Shown in pieces: positions 1 through 10,599 of a stretch of DNA of 64,000 nt (positions within the stretch are counted from its first letter, which is position 1; every line of letters begins with the position of its first letter). The stretch is taken from the NCBI GenBank assembly GCA_021234155.1, contig JAJEKV010000048.1, positions 2,594,841 to 2,658,840 on the forward strand, given 5' to 3'. Position numbers and translations under genes: made by a program. The notes beneath the pieces are model-generated. The model ran no database searches and was not told where the DNA came from. It was given only the letters and a program-made list of their open reading frames with translations. The DNA is from Isoetes taiwanensis (lineage: Eukaryota > Streptophyta > Lycopodiopsida > Isoetales > Isoetaceae).

Positions 1-22
1 TCTCTCTCTCTCTCTCTCTCTC
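1..22. repeat. (TC)n microsatellite
   Basis: Pure TC dinucleotide run at the window edge, so its full length is unknown. LINEs of the kind found at 702-13328 end next to or inside similar CT runs. Confidence 0.9.
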
Positions 23-93
23 CCTCCTTAGAACCTTAGACTGGCTGGATTGCCTGAGGAAAACAAAGAGAATTTAATACTGAAGATACAAAG

Positions 94-492
94 TTGGGGA
101 TTGACACTCATGGAATTACGGATGCATTTCGAGTGGGCAGAGTATCAGATCAACCCAGACATGTTGTGGTCAAATTTCAAAACAAAGGGCACCGCTTGGA
201 TGTTTTGAGGAAACGTACCTCACTAAGGGGTACTAATATATGGGTGAATGAAGATTTGACCAGAGAGCAATATGCAAAGCATAAATTAGATATGGCAAGG
301 TTGAAAGAGGCAAGACATAATGGGCAGAAAGCATACTGGAGAAATGGGAAGGTGGTCATAGAGGAGAAAATAGAAGAATGTCAAGCTCAACTAGCAATGC
401 TGAACTTTGTAGAAGCTTTTAAGATGGAGGCACTCGCCACTCTTAAGCAGATGATTCAAGAGGTGCATTTTTCTCTAGATGGACAAGGGTGA
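94..492 (+). pseudogene. LINE ORF1 fragment (RNA-binding protein)
   Basis: The reading frame matches the C-terminal half of LINE ORF1 proteins, the nucleic-acid-binding chaperone of L1-like elements. Visible pieces are DAFRVGR, a VVVKFQNKG strand and NIWVNEDLTREQ, the last closely parallel to FYLDPDLTPAQLEARK in the ORF1 at 3416-4110. The frame opens at a TTG and has no convincing ATG. The sequence just upstream reads like ORF1 in another frame, so the 5' part is frameshifted or truncated. It is followed directly by LINE 3' UTR sequence with no ORF2, so the element is internally deleted. Family assignment is by motif resemblance. Confidence 0.65.
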
Positions 493-690
493 GTTTCTCG
501 GGTGCTACACTACTGCAAAGGTTTTTCCCCTGTGGGGGTTTTTTTTATCCTGGTGGTAGTGGCATCTTGAGGAGTGAGAGATGAGCACACTGTTTCTTGT
601 CAGAAGAAGCAGTGGTATATTGTTATCTGTTAATGTTGTCGTCTTATAGGCCTTAGAGGCCTCCACAGACGTAATACAATTTTCTTCTTC
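493..690 (+). mobile_element. LINE 3' UTR with stem-loop
   Basis: About 200 bp after the ORF1 fragment. It holds a stem-loop at about 508-561: CACTAC on the left pairs with GTAGTG on the right, around a CCCC/GGGG plus T-run core. The same architecture occurs in the 3' UTRs of the LINEs ending at 46541 and 47907. The segment ends in a TTCTTCTTCTTG run like a LINE tail. Confidence 0.6.
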
Positions 691-701
691 TTGTCTCTCT
701 C

Positions 702-2178
702 TTGGCTTATTTGCGTAAGAAACATGAGCAGATGGTCACAGAATTATTGGCATATCCGAAGAAGTTTTGGAATAGACTGAAACCTTCCCAAAAACCGAGT
801 ACAATGGTAGAGGTTGGTGCTTTGATGAATCATATTAAACATCTCTATCATGTGCCAGGTGTGGACACAAAAATGGATGGGGCATATGAGGAGGGCTTCT
901 GTTTCTCTTTGGAGGACGTGCAGGATGGGCTCCAAAGATTATCCAATGGTAAGGCAGCAGATTCGGAAGGGCTTATGGCTGAAATGTTTAAATGGGCAGG
1001 CGATAGTGTGGTAGAAGTCTTGGTAAAGTTGTGCAATGCTGTCTTGTTTGAAGGCTTTCCACGCACATGGCAAGTGAATAGGGTGGTCCCTCTTCATAAG
1101 GCAGGTGATGAGTCTGATCCAAATAACTACCGTATGATTATGATATGTAGTTTTTATGCCAAGCTTTTTGCTAACATGCTGAACGCTAAAATAAGCACAT
1201 GGTCCGATGTTCATAATGTGAGAGCAATAGGGCAAGCTGGTTTTAGGGCGAGGAGGTCTACAACAGATCATTTGGTTACCATGAGAGCCATGATGGATTC
1301 AGTGGTTGGTAAGAAGAAACCTTTATATGCATTGTTTGTTGATTTCTCTAAAGCTTTTGATATGGTTGGAAGAGGACATTTGTGGGATAGAATGTCAGCT
1401 CTTGGTGTGCCTGTTGAGTATACGCATGCAGTGGCCAAACTTTATGATAAAGTATTGGTTCAGCTTTCTTTCCCATACACCAGTGATGAGTATGTTGAAA
1501 GCAATATGGGGTTAAGGTGGTTGCCCACTATCGCCCACACTTTTTGGTTTGTTCATAGACCAACCGGAGGATTGGATCTGTCAAAATGGTGGTGATGGAA
1601 CTCTATATGGGTATGTTCTTCCGCTATTGTTGTATGCCGATGATGTTGTTCTATTATCTAGGAGTGTAGCGGGTCTACAAAAGCACTTGGATGCTCTTGA
1701 GGGATTTTGTGACACGAAAAGCATGCGGTCAACATGGCTAAAACCAAGGTTGTAGTGTTTGAGCTACCAAGGTAGATCATGTAAAGCTATTTTACAAAGG
1801 AGAGCCCTGTTGACATTGTGGATAGTTATAAGTATCTTGGTCTAATTGTAGACAAAAGTCCCAACTGGAATATAGCTATTTGAGCAAAAAGTTTTGATGG
1901 CGGGCTTAAAACTCTCTATGCCATGCAACGCAGGTGTAGGAAAGCGAGATATATGGGATTTCAAAGATGAAGAAGCAGTTATATATTGCTTTGGTGCAAT
2001 CAGTGGTGCTATATGGATGTGAGGTATGGGGGCCAGGTTTGGCATTGGATAGATGGAAGAAAATTGAAAAAATACAGAAAAGATTCTTTCGTGCTGAGCT
2101 TGGAACTAAGATGCAAACACCATATGATATGCTGTTAGTGGAATGTGGGATGCTCTCTTTGGAAGCGGAAGCACTTTG
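702..2178 (+). pseudogene. LINE ORF2 reverse transcriptase, first half (split by the CACTA element)
   Basis: Encodes the reverse transcriptase of a non-LTR retrotransposon, 5'-truncated so that the endonuclease is missing. The first frame (702-1520) has the finger region with NGKAADSEG, a VVPLHKAGD strand, QAGFRARRSTTDH and palm motif A (ALFVDFSKAFDMV). The frame then shifts. The catalytic YADD lies in another frame at about 1633-1645, and the region after the palm (LYGCEVWGP, then RFFRAELGTKMQTPYD) lies in a third frame from 1967. The coding sequence stops abruptly at 2178 after LEAEALC and resumes at 12586. At least two frameshifts make it dead. Confidence 0.85.
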
Positions 2179-2219
2179 TAACACAACCACCCCAATTCTG
2201 GGTCCACACTTAAAAACAA

Positions 2220-3215
2220 CAGTAAAGAAAAGACCACATGTCGTTGTTCAGAAAAATCTACATGTGGTTATGTGGAAGTGTGGTTTATTAAGGAGGCAGT
2301 GTAGTTATTTTTAAGGAGCTATAGTTTTTTTTTTTGAAGGTGTGGTCTTTTTTTGAGGTGTGGTTTTTTTTAAAGGAAGTGTCGTTTATTTTTTTGAGGG
2401 CATGTTGTTTTTAAGAAGGTGTTGTTTTTTTAGATGTGGTTTATAACTAGGTGTAGTTTTTAAGAGTTGTTTTTTATGCAAGTATAGTTTTTTGAGGTGT
2501 GGTTTATAATGAGGTGTAGTTTTTAAGTGGTTATTTTTTAAGAAAGTATGGTTTTCTGAAGTGGTGTGATTTTTTTAATTGAGGTGTTGTTTTTTGAGGT
2601 GTGGTTTATAAGTGGGTGTAGTTTTTAAATAGCTATTTTTAAAAGAAGTGTGGTTTTTTGAAGTGTAGTTTATAAGTGGCTGTTATTTAGCGAAGTATCG
2701 TTTTTTGAAGTGGTGTAATGTATAACTAGGTGTAGTTTTTTAGAAGCTATTTTTTAAGGAAGTATGGTTTTCTTGAGGTGTGGTTTATATAACTAGGTGT
2801 AGTTTTTAAGTAGCTATTTTTTAAAGTAAGTATGGTTTTTTGAGGTGTAGTTTATAAGTAGATATAGTTTTTAAGTGATTGTTTTTTAAAGAATGTAGTT
2901 TTTTGAAGTGGTGTGGTTTATAACTAGGTGTAGTTTTTAAATAGCTATTTCTTAAGGAAGTATGGTTTTTTTGAGGTCAGGTGTAGATCTAAGTATCTGG
3001 TTTTTTGAGGTGTGGATTATAAGTAGGTGTAGTTTTCAAGTAGCATTGGGTTTTCTGAAGCGATGTGATTTTTTAAGTTGAGGTGTTGTTTTTTGAGGTG
3101 TAGTTTATAAGTAGGTGTAGTTTTTAAGGAAATATGGTTTTTTGAGGTGTGGTTTATAAGTAGGTGTAGTTCTTAAATGGTTGTTTTTTAAGGAAGTATG
3201 ATTTTATGAAGTGGT
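2220..3215. repeat. Left subterminal repeat array of the CACTA element
   Basis: About 1 kb of degenerate, G/T-rich repeats. The recurring phrases are GAGGTGTGGTTTATAAGTAG, GGTGTAGTTTTTAAGTAGC and AAGGAAGTATGGTTTTTTG, in blocks of roughly 70-100 bp. In CACTA elements such arrays bind the TnpA-like protein. No coding potential is visible. Confidence 0.8.
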
Positions 3216-3415
3216 GTAGTTTGTACATCGGTTTTGACTGAAAACGAGGCAGCGAAAGAACACATATCGGATTTGTCGGATTTGTTCGAACACTTCCGGG
3301 TCACTTCGATTCATCATTCACATATTTTCTGCATCAGTTTTGCAATTTTTGCTTCTGCTTCTCTTCCTGATACTTGATTTAGGGTTTCTGGGCAGTAGCT
3401 ATTTCTGCTGTTTAT

Positions 3416-4110
3416 ATGACCAGGCCAAAGAAAGCCAGGTCTCCCCGCAAAGGGGATCCGGCAGAGTATGAAGGGAACTCTGCCCAGATGCTTGCCATGC
3501 TACTTGAAATGAAACCAGAGATTGCAGGGCTCAGAAGTTTGCTTGAAGAAGTGGTAAAGCAAAACAAAACACTAACAACCCAAAATCTGGAATTAAAAGA
3601 AGCATCAAGCAGACCCGTGGAAACCCAAACGGTTGATGTGCAAAGCATGGTATCTTTGGTTGCAGAATCAACCAAGGAGTAGATGACCATAGATCATGAG
3701 AGAATTTTAGCAGAGCAAACAAATCAACAATCCCGTGCCCGAAATTTGAAAATTTCAGGCATAGCAGAGTAGGAAGCTGAAGACCTCACTGAAGTGCTTG
3801 ATACATTCTTTCGGGATGTTATGCATCTGCATGAACCGCAATTTGTGCAAGGCAGAAGACTAGGCAAACCAGGAGGGTATAATAGACCGATCTTGGTTAA
3901 ATTCCGCAGTGTGGAAGCACAAGACCGGATATTACAGAACATGGCTATTTTGAAGGGAAAGAAGTTCTATCTAGATCCAGACTTAACCCCGGCTCAACTG
4001 GAAGCTAGGAAAATAGAATGGAAAAAATGAAAGCAGCAAGGGCTGAGGGTTTTGTAGCATATCTGGATAAGAATGGAAAGGCAGTTCTAACAAAAAGAAA
4101 GAAGGATTAG
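3416..4110 (+). pseudogene. LINE ORF1 protein
   Basis: Starts at ATG 3416 (MTRPKKARSPRKGD), a basic N-terminus. Next comes a leucine-rich stretch likely to form a coiled coil (about residues 22-65), then an RRM-like part (NLKISGIAE to PILVKFRS) and the C-terminal domain with FYLDPDLTPAQLEARK. This is the usual L1 ORF1 order. In-frame TAG codons lie at 3680 and about 3769, and a +1 shift occurs in an A-run near 4025, after which the end of the protein (MKAARAEGF to KRKKD) is read. About 230 codons in all, normal for the family, but not translatable as it stands. Confidence 0.8.
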
Positions 4111-4131
4111 GAATTTAGGACTTTGAAGATC

Positions 4132-5455
4132 ATGTTCTGGAATATACATGGGCTTACACAAGCAAAAGCAAAAGCAGTTGCGGAACAAATTAAGCATTTT
4201 GATATGGTACTGTTTTGTAAAACTTGGGAACACCAAGCCAGAGCTCTACCAGATATTGCAAGCTTCATTTTGTTAGGCTTTGCATGGAATTTAAAACCAC
4301 CTGGTGTAGATAGAGGTAACGGAGGGTTGGCAGTTTATATAAGGCCGCAGACTTATATCTCAATTGTGAGAGTACAAGAACATAATCAGCATATGTGGAT
4401 AAGGGTGAATATGCGGGATAAGGTGATTCACATGGCTTTATGCTGTTATGCACCATTAAATATGAGTCTATACCACCAGCAAGATCTAGACAGGAGGAAT
4501 CCATTACATGCACTTTGCAAAGATATCATGGAATTCATTGAATTGGGAGAAGTACTAATCGTTGGAGACTTTAACGCACGAACCAAAGGGGCTCAATCCG
4601 TCATATTTGAGCAGCCAGGAGATGTCCGCTTGCCCGAATATGTGGATCCAGGCTCTCTCAAAATTTTAAATGATGCGGTTAAGAATCTAATGGGGGATTA
4701 TCTGCTTGAATTGGGTACAATATGCGCTCTCTCCATCATGAATGGAATCAGGAGGTTTCCAAACTCGGGAGGCTCTACTTGTTTTACCCCTTTGGGGGAA
4801 AGTACAGTAGACTATGCAATGCCCCTCAGATACTCGCACCTAGTCACAGACTTTGAAATAGGTACCAAGTTACCATAATCTAATCATGCCTATTTGAAAG
4901 TAGTCTTAGAAGGGACTACCATTAAATAGCAAATTGACAGGGTTTTCCAACCTAAGCTAAAGCTGGACTATACAAAAGGAGTAGCTTTCAAAACAAGTCG
5001 TGTCAGATGGGCTCGCTCAGATCAAATGGTCAGGGCTCCTAAGCAAGGATGCTGCCATGTTAACAGAAGTTATGATCCATGCTGCAGGTAAAATTTTTGG
5101 ATATACAAAGCAGAGAAAACTAGGACATCATTGTAATAGCTGATGGGACCATGATTGTCGTAGAGCCCGGGCAGCGCTGCAAAAAGGTATTAGAATTAAA
5201 CCAAAGTGGTATAAAGATTTGATCAGATGTAAGAAGCGCACCTTTTTTAAGCAAAGACAAGAGTCATTAGGGCATTGGTTTACGAAATATCGTATGAGAA
5301 AGTGATTATCAAGTTGGGAACTAGAGCATCAGGCCCGGTATATAGCACCATAGGTAGGCTGCCCTTTGTCACCTACCATATTTGGTCTGTATATTGATGA
5401 ACTCGAAGAATGGCTTCATAGCAGAGGCGTAGATGGCACCCGATTAGGGAATTCT
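4132..5455 (+). pseudogene. LINE ORF2: APE endonuclease and deleted reverse transcriptase
   Basis: The first ATG of the frame is 4132 (MFWNIHGL). The AP-endonuclease domain is intact in outline: WNIHGL at the start, KTWEH where the catalytic glutamate should be (it reads K), CYAP, GDFNART, and SNHAYLK where the conserved SDH should be (S-N-H). A stop at 4876 precedes that last motif. Beyond it the frame is broken by several stops. At about 5330-5360 the sequence jumps from the linker to GCPLSPTIFGLYIDELEEWL, so the palm core with its first catalytic aspartate is deleted. Two altered endonuclease residues and the deletion make it inactive. Confidence 0.8.
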
Positions 5456-5460
5456 GTGAA

Positions 5461-6828
5461 GGAACTACCATTAAACCCAAGTGAATCCTCCTGGTTGCTC
5501 TAGTCAGTTTGGGGAGCCGATAGCAGTGCCGATCTAGCCATGTCACCCAAAATTTGCCAACATCACCCAATAAAAAGACCAAAGATGAACATCTTTTCAT
5601 TTTTGGCCTAGTTAAAACTTGACCTTGCTTACTTGGCATGCCATGTCACCACTTGGAGTGCCACATCATCTTTTCCATGCTGTTTGTTGGTGCCACAAGT
5701 CTCAAGGATGCTACATTGGCTCAAACATGCCATATACACTCAAACATGCCACATACCTGGGCTCAAATATGCCACTTGACTTAATCATGCCCCTAGGCTC
5801 GGACATGTCACAGGGGGTGCTGCCATGTTATGGCAGCATGGAAGAACAAGACATGTTTTGAAGAGTAATCCTCACACTTTGATCTGAATTTTAAGGCACA
5901 AGAAGAATGCTTCATTGAAGGCTTGAAGAGCAAGGTGAGGACAATTGACTCAGGTCACACAAATGAGGCAAAAGGAGAATCAAGCAAAAGGATGAAGACC
6001 CCTAGAAGATCTCTTGGTATGTGATCATTTGAGTTCTTGGCATTATTGTACGCTTTGATTCCCATTCCATACCTCCCATGCCTTCCACCACCATGAAATA
6101 CCCATGAGATCTTGAATTCCATGCCTACAACTCATTTCCAAGTCAAATTTGGCCTTGAAGATTTTTTCTAGTCAAAACTACACTTTCAAAAGTCATTCAC
6201 ATGCCATGAGCTCACCACACCAACTCTACATCATTCAAAGTCCTAAACTTCACTTGACTTGGTCTTGCATGTGGTCAAAAGGTCAATACTCCCTCCTTCA
6301 AAGTCAAAGAAGAGAGAAAATCATAAAGACCCTAAGGGAAACATTCAAAAGTCAAGCTTGCCTAGAAAATGCCAATGATTTGCATTTATAGCAAAATTGA
6401 CCCATGAAAACCACATTGGAAATGCCAAGTCATCACACACGTCACCCTCCTTGCCATGTCATGTCATGCACTTATCTCCATGATCATACTTCAAATTTTT
6501 TGTCAAAAGCCTTCAAGTTACATCCATAAGATGACACATCACCTTGCTACATCATCTTTAGCACCTCCACATCACCATCCACATGTCACGCACATCATGT
6601 TCACATCATTTGAGGTTTTGACTAGAAAAAATATTCTAAGCCAAGTTGCCATGTCACCCCTACCTTATCATGTCATTATTCTCACATGCCACATCACATC
6701 TTTTTGAGCCATTTTTAAGCCAAACTTGAAAATGCCCATTCACAAAAAAGATTCCAGAATCTTTTAGAGCATGAAAAAAGATTCCCATTGCAAAAATGAA
6801 ATCGAAAAATTCATTTGTTTTGGCCATT
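5461..6828. other. CATG-motif-rich non-coding segment of the CACTA interior
   Basis: No gene seen. The words GCCATGTCAC, TGCCACATCA and CATGCCA recur dozens of times at irregular spacing, with a strong bias against G on the plus strand. The ORFs here start at near-cognate codons and show no family resemblance. It could be an old degenerate minisatellite. Confidence 0.5.
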
Positions 6829-6880
6829 AATAGAATAGAATAGTTTTTTTTAACGTCCACGGAGACCAATAGGTCATGGC
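6829..6880 (-). mobile_element. LINE 3' terminus, minus strand
   Basis: Read on the minus strand this gives ATTGGTCTCCGTGGACG, a T/A run, then a (TATTC)n tail. The same terminus ends the LINEs at 46541, 47907 and 55977. Only about 50 bp remain. Confidence 0.7.
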
Positions 6881-6984
6881 TAGTACAAAAAAAAATAAAT
6901 TAGGAAATGTGCCATGGTCCATGGGGCAAAAAAAAAAAATTTCCTATCTACCGCCCTCAGCCTATTTTTCTCCCCAGCCAATCT

Positions 6985-7164
6985 CCCCATGCCACGTGGT
7001 ACATCCGAGCGTGTCGGGCGGTGGAGGTACCGAATCCCACGTGGATATTGCACGCAATAATTATAAATAAGGAATTTGTTATTCCTTATATATCTTGGCT
7101 CGCCAGACCTAAATCTGCCTGTGGGATAAATCGACGAAGATTTTCAAGAACCCTAAACCTGTGA
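6985..7164 (+). promoter_or_regulatory. Promoter-like segment with two G-boxes, TATA box and telo-box
   Basis: Two CACGTG cores lie at about 6992 and 7037. They are followed by TATAAATAAG at about 7062 and, about 85 bp later, AACCCTAAA (a telo-box) just before an ATG at 7165. The order and spacing are those of a plant RNA polymerase II promoter. It lies inside the CACTA element, so it may be the element's own promoter or one captured from a host gene. Activity is inferred. Confidence 0.5.
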
Positions 7165-7350
7165 ATGCCAAGATCCGGTCGATTCAGCCAAACTAACTGT
7201 CTCCAAACCTCCCGAATAATCTTGTTTAATGTTAAGAATGCATCTGGGAAACAAAAAGACAGAAAATTGAATGGAATTGATCAAGAATGCAACAGAACAG
7301 GGGATTTACAAAAGGGGCTTTTCGACAAAAGAAAAATTCGAGGGCTTTAA
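7165..7350 (+). CDS. Short hypothetical ORF downstream of the promoter-like segment
   Basis: 61 codons from ATG (MPRSGRFSQTN) to a TAA. I recognise no domain. Its only support is its position directly after a G-box/TATA/telo-box arrangement. The ORF may be a first exon or spurious. Confidence 0.2.
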   Translation: MPRSGRFSQTNCLQTSRIILFNVKNASGKQKDRKLNGIDQECNRTGDLQKGLFDKRKIRGL

Positions 7351-8437
7351 GGCGAAGAAGCGATTTAAGGCAAACAGATATATATGTTGTTAATTATTCC
7401 CTCCAAAAGGGCATGATGATAATCTATGTGATATTATTGTTCCCATCAACATAATCTCCTTTAACATAGGTCCTGGATGTGGATTGAATGTCTATCTGAG
7501 GATTAATTTTTTAGCGACATGATACTATATATGGCTAACATATTCAAAACATTATGGCAAAAGAAGCATCTTGCATCCTTTTTTCTTTTCGTAGGAATTT
7601 GTTATAGTTTAAACATTGGTGACATATGTATTTTGGCTAACTGTAGTGTTAAGAATCATGTGGCTATATCCATGGCACATTCGTATGACGTCTTAGAACC
7701 ATAAAAAGCACACTAAGTTTAACGACTTGAAAGAATTTTCAAGTTTGAACACTGAACACTGCCAATACTTTTGACACTACCTTCCCTTATCACTAAATCA
7801 ACACGTGCACACACACAATGTGTTGAAAATATGTTGGCATTAGCTATTGGATTAGGATGTATAGTTCTTTAATCGCATTCTTGCACCTTTTACTAGTACA
7901 TGGCAAGCTATTTGAAAACTACATGTCCACTTGTCTTTTCGTATTGGTTAAACCCTTGCTAGGGTTTTATAATATTAGAATTGAACTTATCTAGAGAAGG
8001 AAAGAACCCATCTAACCCAGCGGCCAGCTTCAAAGCAGGTGGAGGATGAAATTGGCTTCCAGTTATTGTTTTGTGTATTTTTGTTACGTCGCTTTGTAAA
8101 TTAAAATAAACACCTTGACTACGCACCCCATGTCTTTTCCACGTTTCTCTTCCCATAGTTTTGTAGAATCTCTTAAAGGACCCATACCATTCAACTAAAA
8201 AGCCAATCGTCCCAAAAAGATTGTCATCAGAATTGCAGGCATACACATATAATCCCTTCCCCTATACACCCACAATCTATATGGCGAGGGGAATAATTAT
8301 CTCTCTGCATTAGAAATTATTTCATCTTGAAATGCCCAATGAATTTAGAAAAACACCTTCACTATATTCATGCCTCGACAAAGACAAAGACATGTCCATA
8401 ATACTTGGGGTTCTAACAACACCAAGCTAAATAAATC
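7351..8437. other. No gene recognised
   Basis: AT-rich sequence between the promoter-like segment and the Mutator-like element. The short ORFs on both strands lack recognisable motifs. Confidence 0.5.
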
Positions 8438-9341
8438 TACTAGAAGCGTGAAAATATTTTTACCCCGGTTATTGTGATTCCATCGCAAGATATTCCCTCC
8501 CGCAGAATCACAGACCCTCTGGGAACGGGATCCGTTCCGGAGGCCTCGTTATTCGTACCTGACAACGTCAGGTGTACCTTCTGATGGATCCCAGCCATCC
8601 GTCTGTAGGGTCCATCCTGGCCGTCCATTTTATACCTTCCGGCGGAATCACATCTGCCAAATACCACCGGACGGAATCACCGCTCTGTTATTCCCTGTTA
8701 TTCCATGCGACAAAATCACCATCCAGAATATTCCAGTAAAAATTCAAATTTTTTTGACGTCCGTTAGGAGCTGCTGCGCCTATGGCGGCGGCTATGGCGG
8801 AAGTAAGGAGGGCCTGGAGTTGAGGAAATGCGTTGGGCGAAAGGTAAAAGACCTTGAGCTTGGGGAATCGCCTGGAAACGGTGCTTGGGGGAGCACATAC
8901 AGCGGCAATAAACGCATTTGGCTACCATTTTTTCACTTGTTTTCTTGTTTTCCGTGCGTATATGGTGCGGCTATGGCAAGTAACAGTCGGGTTAGAACAA
9001 AACCGCTTTTCGGTGGTTAGAACAGCTGGTTGCAATACCGGATGGATTCACGTAATTTTGATATAATGAAGCTTAATGAGCTACTGGATGGAACATGAGA
9101 GATAGGATTAATGCAACCATGTGCTCATTGTATTTGCACATGCAAAGAAGCCGCAAACATGGCCGATTCTTTTTCCGTGTTGTTTTACAAGCATGGCCGA
9201 TTGTGTGAGAAGTCGCAAGCATGGCGTAGAGGTCGCAAGCATGGCCATGGCCGGAGGATGTTTGAAGCAAGGAAGACAAAGGTATCATGCCGCATGTGGC
9301 AGCCGATGGCGGAGAGGAGATTTGAAGCAGATGTTTATGCT

Positions 9342-9664
9342 TTATAGCCGTAATAAATCCGCTGAGGTTTTTATTCTGGCGTTAAGCTTGCATGTAGAAG
9401 TGCCGGTCGTGATTCTAAGCATTTTCTTGCTTCCCATCCGATCCTCAAGGCCATCGCCATTATTCTTCACCCAGATAGCATCTAGACCCCATCGCGATAA
9501 CTTTTCAACAGCTTTGTGATCGCTTTCCAAGCCTCCCCATCAGAATCCAAGCCATCCCATAAAATATCCAAATGGCGTAAGATGTTCCCACTTGGCCCAC
9601 GATGATCTACACCGGGTGGCATGACCGCCATAAGAGCAAAATTCTGGCCCACAGAGCTCGCCAT
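9342..9664 (-). other. Possible captured coding fragment inside the MULE
   Basis: On the minus strand an ATG at 9664 opens 60 codons (MASSVGQNFALMAVMPPGVD). An overlapping frame carries on with LSRWGLDAIWVKNNGDGLED. The composition looks like coding sequence and GC is higher than in the surroundings, but I recognise no family. Confidence 0.2.
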
Positions 9665-10082
9665 GGCAATAATGCCAGCTCAATTTGTCGGACAGGGCAA
9701 AGATAGTGGCAAACCGGGGGTAAATCCGCCCCCCGCGGCATGGATTCCCAACAAACCCAACAAAGATTAGAGCCGCATAATATTTTATGGTAAGCTATTC
9801 TATTTTTGCTTTAAAACGGGCTTATTTCTTGCTCTTGCTTTGAAGCAGCCCATGGCATTGCCGATATATTGGCAAGGGGTTCAAATCCCCAATAAAAAAA
9901 ATTTTGGGCAAAGGCATAGCATAACAATGGACATGCACAAAAAAAAAAAATGGAATAGCCAATCTTTTTTTTTTTTTTTGCACCATTCATGATCTTCAAG
10001 TAACGTAGGCTTAGCTTAAACCATCCTCAACCATTTTTAACGGGCCGGGATTGAACCATCCGCCCACTTTAATAGCGCGGTT

Positions 10083-10440
10083 TGATACCGTCGGGCGGAA
10101 TGCATTCGTGGTGATTCCATCTCAAGAATCTTACATTTGTGATTCCACCGCGTAATCGCATGGTTGTGATTCCATCCGCGGAATAGCAATGTTGTGATTC
10201 TCGTCCCGTGGGATCCGTAAGTGGTGATTCCATCTCACTAATCGACGCTCGCGGATTCCATCTGGCGGAATAGCAAGGTTGTGATTCCATCTGGCGGAAT
10301 AACACGATTGTGATTCCGTCTCGCGGAATAAATAATACGGTTGTGATTCTGTCTGGTGGAATACATGAGCAGTGATTCCATCTCGAAGAATCGTAAATTG
10401 GTGATTCCATCTGACGGAATAGCAAAGTTGTGATTCCCCC
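10083..10440. repeat. Array of about 30-bp repeats at the MULE right end
   Basis: Around ten units of about 30-33 bp built on GTGATTCCATCTGGCGGAAT with variable GCAAGGTT-like ends. The last units run toward the terminal inverted repeat. A shorter, more diverged set lies near 8600-8740 at the left end. They look like subterminal transposase-binding repeats. Confidence 0.75.
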
Positions 10441-10599
10441 GGAAGGTATAAATGATCTGAAAGCGACCCTGTCAGGTACGGATAACGGGGGCTCTGGTAC
10501 GGATAACGGGGTCTCCGACCTGGTGATTCCGCGGGATGGAATTTTTTGCGATGGAATCACAATAACCGGGGTAAAAATATTTTGTTCCATACTAGAAGA

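Larger units (their letters stand above)
3230..5460 (+). mobile_element. LINE fragment inside the CACTA element (5' UTR, ORF1, truncated ORF2)
   Basis: Starts where the subterminal array stops, with about 185 bp of 5' UTR-like sequence before the ORF1 ATG at 3416. The order is ORF1, a short gap, then ORF2 endonuclease, then a reverse transcriptase with its centre deleted. It ends near 5460 without a 3' tail. It is one of the few LINE copies here that keeps the 5' end, so it was either a nearly full-length insertion later deleted or a captured fragment. Confidence 0.8.
8447..10589. mobile_element. Mutator-like element (MULE), non-autonomous, 2.1 kb
   Basis: The flanks repeat TACTAGAAG at 8438-8446 and 10590-10598, a 9-bp duplication typical of Mutator superfamily elements. 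The left end reads CGTG then AAAATATTTTTACCCCGG and TTATTGTGATTCCATCGCAA. The right end is its inverse, with TGGAAC before AAAATATTTTTACCCC, giving a terminal inverted repeat of about 40 bp. Inside each end are arrays of the GTGATTCC motif. I see no MURA transposase. The GC-richer interior (8760-9760) differs from the flanks and may be captured host sequence, as in Pack-MULEs. Confidence 0.75.

Noticed and set aside
9868-9895. GGGGTTCAAATCCCC, resembling a tRNA T-arm / box B
   Set aside because: No acceptor stem, D-arm or anticodon arm could be drawn and no clear box A is in range, so neither a tRNA gene nor a SINE is supported.
10083-10440. Regular repeats resembling a CRISPR array
   Set aside because: The units are contiguous variants without unique spacers, they sit at a transposon end in plant DNA, and no cas genes are present.
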